DNA of 64,000 nucleotides from Riptortus pedestris. Taxonomy: Eukaryota > Arthropoda > Insecta > Hemiptera > Alydidae. Below are positions 56,330 to 64,000 of the stretch, one piece after another. The translations under genes and the position numbers were made by a program. The stretch covers positions 255,502,501 to 255,566,500 of the forward strand of contig CM032228.1 in assembly GCA_019009955.1 (NCBI GenBank), in the 5' to 3' direction. Position 1 is the first letter of the stretch; every line of letters begins with the position of its first letter. Below the pieces are notes generated by a model. That model had not been told where the DNA came from. It saw only the letters and a list, made by a program, of their open reading frames with translations, and ran no database searches.

Positions 56330-56860
56330 GATTCTTGTTCAACTTGACACTTCGGGCTATTGCTCTAATATACTGAACATGGTTTAATTCATTGTATTCT
56401 AATGCTGTCGAGTGAAATGAGAGTTCTTTGTATAAATTATGGAATTTGTGAATTGGCAAGGTTTTGTTTAAATTTCTATTGGCATCAGTAATTTCATTGC
56501 AGTTCTGTTATTCTGACTGATGGGGCTTTTAAAATTCATCTTTTAGAAGATTTACTGTTTGGCGAATTTCTGCTACATTATCAGAATAGTTTTTCCCTTA
56601 TAACATTTAATGTCAGTTACTTTGTTAGCCTATCTTCACTTAAGTACAAGACATTAACTATGTATTTCATGTATAGTGAAGCAGTAAATATGAATAATGG
56701 TGTTTCTACAGTCTCCAGTCATAGTGCATAATTAGGTGTATTTTGGGGGAGGCCGAATAAAATCTCTTAATAAAATATCTTTGCAATTCTTCGATTTGTT
56801 TGTACTCCATTCTTCCCCAAACCTGTCCACCATAACACAGCATGGTTCTTACTTTATTTT
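56330..56860 (-). pseudogene. LINE reverse transcriptase C-terminal (thumb) relic
   Basis: Minus strand, three frames. RTMLCYGGQVWGRMEYKQIE then ELQRYFIKRFY (about 56850-56770). Next frame: NTPNYAL, stop, LETVETPLFIFTASLYMKYI and VNVLYLSEDRLTK. Finally LNHVQYIRAIARSVKLNKNP near 56385-56330. The chain YG..VWG / IE.LQ..F.KR / NTPNYAL.LE / RL is the conserved post-RT segment of arthropod LINE ORF2 proteins. No RNase H or knuckle follows. Too decayed to function. Confidence 0.82.
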
Positions 56861-57461
56861 ATTTAAATAATGAGCGAGTTAAATAATGGTGAAAAGACCA
56901 GTAAATGTCTCATTAGAAATTAGTTTGATTTGGTATTTTTAAAAGGAATACATTTTCCCACCTGCATAGCTCCATGTAAAAAAAAATACGGTGCTGTATC
57001 TTCCAGGGAAGAATTATCAAGAATACTTTTGCTTTATTTCGTAATAATTTTTTTTTTATTTATTTCATATTTCATTCCTCTTCCTTTTCATACATAGTAT
57101 TGTTTCAAAGATAATTTTATTGACTACAACTTTTTTATTGCAATATTTTACAATAAAACAGTCCTTTTGATTCTGAATTAAACATTTGTACATTTTAATG
57201 CGTCAAATCGAATAATTCACGGATATAAACTCGTTTTAGAATTTAATTTTCAAAAAGAGTCCGCCATAAAAAAATATGGCATTTCATTGGAAATTCCAAA
57301 GTTATGGTTGCTGGAGAAGTACTGGAGAACGTTACGAGGTTGAATATTGACTGAAAAGATTCTTCGGGGGTTACAATTATTGCACACCAAGTGACAGCCT
57401 TTTATTAACACAATTGCCGATTTTAAGGGGTTGGCACAGGAAGTTGGGGCACCCAAATATA
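56861..57461. other. Unassigned; minus frame 57250-57456 of unknown nature
   Basis: The 68-codon minus frame (MGAPTSCANPLKSAIVLIKG, then CHLVCNNCNPRRI) looks somewhat protein-like, but it has no recognised domain or splice sites. The rest is AT-rich. Confidence 0.25.
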
Positions 57462-57590
57462 CAATTTTTAACGGACCTCATTCACATTACAATTTTCGTC
57501 GTCTCTTAGGTAGGATTGATGGACATTCGAAGAAAAAGTCCTAATTAGCTAGTTTCCCTTATGGGAAATATGATTTTAAAAAAAAGTTGT
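57462..57590 (+). mobile_element. Family H 3' end, forward
   Basis: 'aatttttaacggacctcatt', 'taggattgatggacattcg' and tagtttcccttatgggaaat. It carries a small insertion ('cacattacaatttt'). Confidence 0.75.
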
Positions 57591-57609
57591 AAGCTAAACG
57601 GTTTTATTG

Positions 57610-57810
57610 GAAAAAAACTGTCTGTTACCGCTCTAACAGTCGCAAGTGTCGTTTGATCTTTACCAACCTCGATATTTAAATGTTTAATGTAAAATTAAAG
57701 ATCATGATCATTAATGGCTGAAATCGGATGAGAGGGGTGGGGTTAGAGGAGGTAATTCCGAAAATTCAAAATATCTCCGATATTATATGTAGTATCGAAA
57801 AAATAAATAT
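57610..57810 (-). mobile_element. Family H central part, reverse
   Basis: 'tctgttaccgctctaacagt', 'taatggctgaaatcggatga' and 'attcaaaatatctccgatat'. Confidence 0.7.
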
Positions 57811-57886
57811 ATTAATTTAAAACACAGTAAAATAAAATAAAAAAGCAGTCTAAAAGTTGATAGATGAAACAAGAATACCTACTCAT

Positions 57887-57923
57887 GTGTGTGTGTGTGA
57901 GTGTGTGTGTGTTTGTGTGTGTA

Positions 57924-57972
<49 letters not shown>
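57887..57972. repeat. (TG)n-(TA)n microsatellite
   Basis: TG repeats with GAGTG and GTTTG breaks, passing into TA repeats. Confidence 0.95.
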
Positions 57973-57977
<5 letters not shown>

Positions 57978-58420
57978 TATATATAAGCGTCTACAAAAGG
58001 GCACGGAAATGAAGAGCAGGTACTAACCTTGAGTTAGTCCACACTATTTTACTATTGTTGTACATTAAATTTTTTCCCCTGTAACGGAGGATGTGTTTCT
58101 TTGCAAAGCTCCCGTTTTAATGGGGTTATTAAATTTTGTTAGTCGTAAATTCTAAACCTGATCGTTAAAAATGAAATATCTCGCTGTGTCAAGTAATTTA
58201 AAAGCGTTGTAAACAGAACCAACCATTATAAAAAGTATCATAATTTTATAATTAGAGAGGTTACTGAACTCTCGACGACTTACAAGGGAGGTGAGGGAAC
58301 CCTAAAAAATAAAAAAAAAAGCTGAACATTTTTTGCAAGAAGGGTAGAGGTTCATCCTTAACTCAAAACTATTGTTAATTTCGTAGGTTTGAAGACATAA
58401 ATTTATACCCTAAACACCTG
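57973..58420. other. Unassigned spacer
   Basis: AT-rich; no feature recognised. Confidence 0.4.
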
Positions 58421-58670
58421 TTTCAGCAGATTTTCCCTAAAGGGAAAACGGGTATTGAGGTTGTAAACTTGACGCGAATTTTTAAAATTTCCATCGATTC
58501 TACGAAGTAAATGACGAAAGTGAGCTCCGTTGAAAATGTTAATATAATATAATATAATAATGCCGTTGTTGGCATTTGTTAATAATAAAATTAATTTTTT
58601 ATGTAAGTCTTCACTGTCCTCCAAATTTTCATATTTCCTGACTCCTGTGCATTATGCAGATTTCAGCTAT
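58421..58670 (-). mobile_element. Family H 3' end, reverse, diverged
   Basis: ttcagcagattttccctaaa, 'tattgaggttgtaaacttga' and 'aaatgacgaaagtgagctcc', with a small (TAATA)n in place of (TA)n. Confidence 0.7.
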
Positions 58671-58834
58671 TAAGGACAAAATATTAACATTTATTTGAAT
58701 TAATTTTTCCAGCTGAGGTACCTGATAGTTCAAATAGGAATGAATTGATGAGCATATTAATATTTCTGCGCAAATTACTTGCTCCACACATTGTTCCTGG
58801 AGAAATGTATAAAAAAAAAAAAGTTAATCTAAAT

Positions 58835-59690
58835 AACAAAGTAAACAACTTTTGTTATGTGCATGTTTATCGAAAAACAAATAGACAATGAAATATCGCG
58901 AATTTTTATTTCAGGCCTCCCTTATAATCCCCACTCCCGTTCTAACCTAAACATTTTAATATAGCTCGTAATCATGGAAGAATTAATGCTAATTGACATA
59001 CCGAGTTTTGTTAAGTTCGGTTCAATCGTCAGCGCCCAATAAAATAGTTGACTCCCGCTTTAGTTTATAGTGTATATCTCGTTTATACATTGTTAAAAGA
59101 CAAAAATGAATATTACAAAAGTTACTCTAAAGAACAAAATAAACAACTTTTGTTATGTGCATATTTGCCGAAACCCCAATAGGAAACAAAATATTTTTTA
59201 ATAGTTTTTAATTTCAGCCCTCCCTTATAACCCCCACTTCTGCCCTTCCCAAAAAATGTTAGTATGGTTTATTATAAGGAAGATAAGGGGGGGGTGCTAA
59301 TTCACATACCGAGTTTGGTTTAGTTCGGTTGAGGTTTTTGTCCAAATAAAATTGTTGACTTCCGCAGTCGTTTTTAACGTATAACTCATTTATACTTAAG
59401 TGTACGACAAAAGTGTTATTTAAAAAGTTACTCCAAATAATAAAATAAACAACTTTTGTTATGTGCATAATTGCCGAAAATGCAATAGGAAACGAAATAT
59501 CGCTATTTTTAATTTCAGCCCTCCCTTATAACCCCCACTCCTGTTCGTCTCAGAGAATATTAACATAGCCTAATGTCTAAGTTGGGTTAGTAGTAATATA
59601 CATACCAAGTTTCATAAAATTCGGTTCAGCCGTTTATGCGTGAAAAGGTAACAAACAAACAAATAAACAAACACACACCAAAGAAACAAA
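58835..59690 (-). mobile_element. Helitron-like repeat, three ~290-bp tandem units
   Basis: Units start near 58845, 59135 and 59435 with aacaaa.taaacaacttttg, each containing 'ttttaatttcagccctccct' and 'taacccccactcctgttcg'. The right end 'ttcataaaattcggttcagc' + 'cgtttatgcgtgaaaaggt' resembles the reverse complement of the Helitron 5' signature. The unit matches the inside of the bounded Helitron at 47541-48130. Confidence 0.65.
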
Positions 59691-59779
59691 ATGCAGTTAT
59701 GGTGTCTATGACATGTGAAACGAAAAGTTATCGTGAAATTTAGAGAAAAAAATCAATTTACAGACAGAGGTTACAATTT

Positions 59780-60035
59780 TGTGGTTGCCTGATACCGCTC
59801 CAGGGATTGCAATTTTTGTTTTATCGTTACCAAACTGGACATATAAGCGTTTGAAGTAAACAGAAAGGTCAAGATATATATATATAAGGTATATATATAT
59901 ATATATATTTATATAATTTTAAACGGACCTCACTTTCGTTATCTCCTGGGTAAGATCGATGGACATTTGAAGGAAAATTTCGAAAATTGCGTCAGCCATA
60001 AGCTCAAAAAAATAAGGGAAATCTCCTAACAAGAC
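59780..60035 (+). mobile_element. Family H pieces around (TA)n
   Basis: Reverse central part (tgataccgctccagggattg), TA repeats at 59873-59910. A forward 3' part follows ('taagatcgatggacatttga') with a broken stem (aataagggaaatctcctaac). Confidence 0.6.
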
Positions 60036-60309
60036 TAATGAGTCCAATGAAAAGTGACAAATCGGCAAATGATTGTCTTGATGAACTGTATCAAAAGAAA
60101 CTGTATTGTCAAATGAAACTGCTATCGGGAAAAACCTATGAGAAAATCAGCCTTTAGCTGTTAGCGATCAGAAAATGACCACTCAAAGTTGAGTCTTGAA
60201 TGTTTTTCTATTGATGTGAATTTGATTAAGTGATAACCTAATTCTTTATTGCCTAGATATTTTACAATATATATCTATATTGTTTCTGAAATACAATGTT
60301 CTGTTTCAG
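60036..60309. other. Unassigned; possible intron upstream of the candidate exon
   Basis: AT-rich, ending in the polypyrimidine/acceptor atgttctgtttcag at 60296-60309. Confidence 0.35.
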
Positions 60310-60433
60310 ATGGAATCGTAGATATTGGCTAGATAGTGTGTCAGGATGCTGAGAGAGACGTCAGGCCTGTTGATGGCCGTAGTATTAGCAGCTGCTACAC
60401 CGCTATGGCAGCCCCCTCACCTATTCCACTCAA
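60310..60433 (+). CDS. Candidate first coding exon with signal peptide
   Basis: A good acceptor (tgttctgtttcag) precedes 60310 and a good donor (caa|gtaagc) follows 60433. After a short untranslated part, ATG at 60346 opens 29 codons: MLRETSGLLMAVVLAAATPL then WQPPHLFHS, ending in phase 1. The N-terminus has the layout of a secretory signal (short n-region, hydrophobic LLMAVVLAAA core, small residues). GC content jumps from the AT-rich flanks to above 50%. An upstream ATG at 60310 is followed shortly by a stop. No downstream exon was identified and the protein is unknown; the LTR-like element lies 80 bp on, in the presumed intron. Confidence 0.42.
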
Positions 60434-60510
60434 GTAAGCATACTATATCAAATAATAATTAATTATCTATTTTCTTCTTCTTAATATAGATATATGGAGT
60501 CTCCCAACTA

Positions 60511-60722
60511 CGGCAGTTAGGAGAATGGCAACTGCCAACTATCAGCTAGAAGCCTGGGAATCACAACCACAGTATCTCTCAATACCTTTATAAACCTACT
60601 CCGGTATCAAACTATGTCTCAGTTCAGTTGTAGGTTGTCTCTATGTCAACTTGCTCCCAGTCATATTGCTAATAAAACTCTTTTTAAAAAGTCATTGTGT
60701 TCTTTGTCTCTCATAATTGGCG
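60511..60722 (+). mobile_element. Solo-LTR-like element, copy 2 (212 bp)
   Basis: Begins cggcagttaggag and ends taattggcg. It shares 'ctgccaact', 'gtatctctcaatacctttat', 'gtctcagttcagttgtaggt' and 'gctaataaaact' with 31479-31688. A TATA-like and a polyadenylation-like signal are present. Lack of an internal region suggests LTR-LTR recombination. Confidence 0.55.
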
Positions 60723-60869
60723 ATCAAATAATATTTTTATTATATGTACTCGATTTTGCGGTAAATATACTAAAATATCAATAATTGTAGGGATCGCCTA
60801 ATTACTACAAATTATCTTAGAAGGCAAGTATTTATAAGGTGCATTGAATATTAAGATAATTAATATTGT

Positions 60870-61600
60870 GTTATTTAGATTTCCTTTATGGGAAATCAGC
60901 TATGGAGGTTGTACTCTTGACTCGTTGCATTTCAACAAATGTCCATCGATCCTTGCCAGGAGATGATGAAAATGTGGTCCGTTCAAACTGTTATACTTTT
61001 TTGTTACCACTGTTGTGGTCGCAATTCTAGTTTGATTCTAACCAAACTCTATATTTACCATAGTGGATGAGGCCTTCTCGAAGATATGAGATTAAGCTTA
61101 TCACCATAATGGAACATTAGAGAAAGCAAGACAGTGAATGCTTCCGGCTCATTTGAGAGGTTCCAAGCTTCATGACTAAAGCAATTTCCTTTTCTCAATG
61201 TTAATTAAATGTTCTATAAATATCGTTATACACATTTATTCTCTATATTGAGTTGTATTTTTTAGTTTTCAGACTCCAGTAAACCCCCACGCCAATTCAT
61301 TCCACATAAACAATAGTTTGTTATATAATAAAACACTTTATTTGAAGCTTGAATACCAAATATTGTTTTCAAGCAACCTTTGTTATGCGAGATAAGTTCT
61401 AACTCGTTATGTGTAACGTCATCAGTTAAGATTCTACGTTCTTGCCTCGAAAATGTTTACTTGGTCTGTTCCACATTTAACCGTTTCAGTGAACACTAAA
61501 GATTATATTTGTTATTGACTGAAATCGGACATGGAATAGTTGTGAAATCGGACATGGAATAAACTATTGATGATCTACAATTGTTGTTCAATGCATTTTT
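60870..61600 (-). mobile_element. Family H, reverse, diverged
   Basis: 3' stem tagatttcctttatgggaaa, 'gtccatcgatccttgccagg', then (after an unrelated 61075-61190 stretch) 'taaatgttctataaatatcg', 'acaatagtttgttatataat' and 'ttgttttcaagcaacctttg'. A short direct duplication 'gaaatcggacatggaata' occurs at 61520-61562. The 5' end is missing. Confidence 0.7.
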
Positions 61601-61679
61601 TTGATGACTCAAATATTATTCGAGATATTGGAGAGACCGACAGAAATAGAGAATGCGCGGTGATCTGAGGTCACGACAA

Positions 61680-61830
61680 TGCTATACCTGTACACCACAT
61701 CTCCAAGGACACCCAACTCCGGACATATTGGATAGTCTTCTACCAAGATATTATTCCAGGTGTAATTCCAAACCCCAGTCATGAGTTTTGGTCCAAGGCT
61801 GTTGGAGCCTTTTTTTCCCATTTTCTCAAT
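61680..61830 (-). CDS. Protein-like minus-strand block, possible exon
   Basis: Reads GPKLMTGVWNYTWNNILVED, then YPICPELGVLGDVVYR before a possible donor (tacag|gtatag, 61685). It is part of an 81-codon open frame with non-repeat, exon-like composition. I see no convincing acceptor, and its 5' side runs into the 72-bp array. Function unknown; chance is possible. Confidence 0.25.
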
Positions 61831-61831
61831 C

Positions 61832-62573
61832 GAGGCCAAAACGTATCCCAGCACACCCAGGAACGTCTAGGTTCCGTCTAGCATGGCCTTATCTGAGGCC
61901 AAAACATATCACACACCACAGCGATAACCCTAGAACGTTTAGGTTCTGGTCTAGCATGGCCTTATCTGAGACCAAAAAAATCACACACCACAGAGATAAC
62001 CCTGGAACGTTTAGGTTCTGGTCTAGCATGGCCTTATCTGAGGCCAAAAAAATCACACACCACAGAGATAACCCTAGAACGTTTAGGTTCTGGTCTAGCA
62101 TGGCCTTATCTGAGGCCAAAAAAATCACACACCACAGAGATAACCCTGGAACGTTTAGGTTCTGGTCTAGCATGGCCTTATCTGAGGCCAAAACAAATAA
62201 CACACCACAGAGATAATCCTGGAACGTTTAGGTTCTGGTCTAGCATGGCCTTATCTGAGGCCAAAACAAATCACACACCACAGAGATAATCCTGGAACGT
62301 TTAGGTTCTGGTCTAGCATGGCCTTATCTGAGGCCAAAACAAATCACACACCACAGAGATAACCCTGGAACGTTTAGGTTCTGTTCTGCCATAGCCTTAT
62401 TTGAGGCCAAAACATATCACACACCTCAGAGATAACCCTAGAACGTTTAGGTTCTGTTCTGCCATAGCCTTATTTGAGGCCAAAACATATCACACACCAC
62501 AGAGATAACCCTAGAACGTTTAGGTTCTGTTCTGCCATAGCCTTATTTGAGGCCAAAACATATCACACACCAC
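61832..62573. repeat. 72-bp minisatellite, about ten copies
   Basis: Units gaacgtttaggttctggtct + agcatggccttatctgaggc + caaaac.aatcacacaccac + agagataacc repeat every 72 bp (first unit 63 bp). Left units are nearly identical. The last three share a 'ctgttctgccatagccttat' variant. Because 72 is a multiple of three, long frames stay open on both strands (142 codons plus, 104 minus) with a 24-residue period. Without other evidence these are treated as non-coding. Confidence 0.93.
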
Positions 62574-62645
62574 CACTGCCGAATCTATTAGAGGCTCTTC
62601 GTCCACGTTCTTATACATATTAAACAAGACGGACAACTGGGTTAC

Positions 62646-62785
62646 TTAGGCCTGAACAATTCTTCTCAAATTACCCCATCTATTTTGTGACTCCTTGTTC
62701 TTGTTGTCGGCGCGGAAGTAGGTCAGACCACCTGACGGAGCTATTATGAGGCGGCCTTTGTCCAGAGGTAACTCGAGGAGCGTTA
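62646..62785 (-). CDS. Candidate coding exon of a host gene
   Basis: Preceded on the minus strand by a long polypyrimidine tract (ttcttctttttgtggttctc, tctctctatctcttcctttt) and acceptor cccggctccag. Entering in phase 2 it reads TLLELPLDKGRLIIAPSGGL, TYFRADNKNKESQNRWGN, LRRIVQA, stop at 62646-62648. An alternative end is a donor in gatggg|gtaat at 62674. GC and codon bias are high for this window. I do not recognise the family. The minus-strand block at 61680-61830 could be a later exon of the same gene, but the phases cannot be tied together. Confidence 0.42.
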
Positions 62786-63085
62786 CTGGAGCCGGGCGTG
62801 AGGCGGCGAGAGTAAAAGGAAGAGATAGAGAGAGAGAACCACAAAAAGAAGAAGACAAACCAAAAAAAGGTAGCGAGTCCCAACAATAGTGAGATGTAGG
62901 TCAGGCAACAGGTGGACACCTGCTAACGGCGCTCCTTCCTTCTATGCCCATTCCATTCTGGGTTGGTCCTCTTGACAGCTAGCCCATGATGACATCATTC
63001 TAACGATACAACCTATTCACATTGTCCAAAACACGATTTTCCTAAAATCTTCTCAAACGTTCACCGATCTTAACTAGAAGATAAC
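62786..63085. other. Pyrimidine/purine-rich and unassigned
   Basis: 62815-62880 is nearly pure purine on the plus strand, which forms the presumed polypyrimidine tract of the minus-strand exon. A family H trace ('acacgattttcctaaaatct') lies at 63030. Confidence 0.4.
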
Positions 63086-64000
63086 GAAAAATTCCCTCAA
63101 CGCGGGGGCTGCGTAAACTAAGCAGATTTCCCACGTTTAACAATAGATAAATCTACATACATTTACACTTAACATTACCGCGAATATTAATTGAACAAAT
63201 ACGCTTAACTCATGTAAGTGTCTTATTTGCTATTTGAATGAACTTCTTGTCTAGTTTATCCGGGCATTCCCTGCCTGGGTACAGAATTTAGAAATAGGTG
63301 CATTCAGAAATATTCAAACACCATACAGCAACAATATAAGTTAATATTAAACAGAAAGAGTTGACGGTTACTCTAGAAATAAAAAGTCAGTTTGCAGGGA
63401 CTGCGTTAACTAAGCAGATTTCCCACGTTTTACAATAGACAAATCTACGAACTTTTGCAAATTAAACCACCATGAACAAATACAAATGAGAAATCTTTTA
63501 GTCAATTTACATATCAATAACCTCCACAACAGAAAGCGTTTAAAATGTAAAAAACGAAGTCTGCCATCCACTAAAAAAGCTAGAAGCCAGAAAAGCTATT
63601 CTATACCGGGAAAATAAATAATATCAGGAATGTATATGAAAATAATATATTAATTTTATTGAATCCTATTTACTTTACCTAGTGCTGCAGTTTATCATGA
63701 ACCAGAATAATTTTCATCTCAATCACTCTAATTTTAGTAATCCAAGACAAAAAGTCCGTCACTCAGGGGCTGCGTAAACTAAGCAGATTTCCCACGTGTA
63801 GTTTTACAATAGAGAAATTTCACGGGATCCGAAGAGTTAAGAACGACCGAAGAAGAAAGACTTTTGTCCGATCCGCCCCGATTTCATAAAATTATCTCGG
63901 TTAATATTCAAGATAGAGAATAAATGTATATAACAATATTTATAGTAAATTAAATTTGCAATAAGATTGAGTCTATATAATTTTTCGATCCGACCCATAG
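63085..64000 (+). mobile_element. Three family H 5' ends in a row, forward
   Basis: 5' termini at about 63088 (ccctcaacgcgggggctgcg), 63385 (aaagtcagtttgcagggact) and 63749 (aaaaagtccgtcactcaggg). The first two are cut after 100 and ~350 bp; the third runs off the window at 'tttttcgatccgacccatag'. The dispersed repeat of 44.2-44.55 kb lies between the first two. Confidence 0.82.

Noticed and set aside
61788..62216. 142-codon repeat protein
   Set aside because: It comes from the 72-bp array, whose period is divisible by three; both strands are open, so openness is not evidence of coding.

Overview
This window reads as AT-rich, repeat-dense eukaryotic chromatin, almost certainly arthropod and perhaps insect. 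That judgement rests on the element families present: canonical Helitrons with insect-type termini, Jockey/CR1-like LINE C-termini, Penelope-like elements, a Tc1/mariner-like element and hAT elements. There is no prokaryotic gene layout and no rRNA or free-standing tRNA gene. No complete host gene is visible. Most of the sequence is layered mobile DNA plus satellite and microsatellite arrays.

The dominant component is one dispersed non-autonomous family, called 'family H' here. Its forward form starts near AAAAAGTCCGTCACGCAG, carries a subterminal box GCAGATTTCCC about 27 nt in, and has a central (TA)n tract. It ends in the palindrome GATTTCCCTTAAGGGAAATC followed by TGCTAAAA. The 5' box is the inverted copy of one arm of the 3' stem. 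This layout (subterminal inverted repeat, central microsatellite, 3' stem-loop, no evident target duplication) is that of Helentron-derived elements (HINE/DINE-1). Around forty full or partial copies lie in both orientations, and most other elements are nested inside them.

Layout. 0-4.6 kb: Helitron-like repeat units, then a 134-bp x 20 minisatellite. 4.8-8.7 kb: family H, a broken Ty3/gypsy-like gag-protease, a LINE 3' half. 8.9-10.9 kb: a 38-bp array expanded inside family H. 11-17.6 kb: family H copies and a LINE relic. 17.6-20.6 kb: an 86-bp array, a candidate host terminal exon (minus strand), a LINE 3'-end insertion carrying a 28-bp array, and a 491-bp MITE. 23-26.4 kb: microsatellites, a tRNA-derived SINE and a broken mariner-like element with intact termini. 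27-36.4 kb: family H, a deleted hAT, a degenerate Ig-like stretch, a solo-LTR-like element, two Penelope-like or Helitron insertions and a second copy of the LINE relic. 36-46.5 kb: family H, a Penelope 3' end with a 13-bp target duplication, two LINE relics, a second hAT and a LINE tail with a 22-bp array. 46.7-53.9 kb: the best full-length family H copies, a Helitron, a second SINE copy and an 862-bp foldback hAT MITE. 54-57 kb: a diverged ~180-bp satellite and a LINE reverse-transcriptase C-terminal relic. 58-64 kb: Helitron-like units, a candidate signal-peptide exon (plus strand), a second LTR-like copy, a 72-bp array, a candidate coding exon (minus strand) and serial family H 5' ends.

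The elements document a succession of events rather than a working pathway. Family H spread first. Later LINEs, a SINE, hAT, mariner, Penelope and Helitron elements landed in it, leaving readable target-site duplications. Several satellite arrays appear to have grown inside transposon ends. The few candidate host exons suggest the window lies in introns or between genes; none could be assigned a function.
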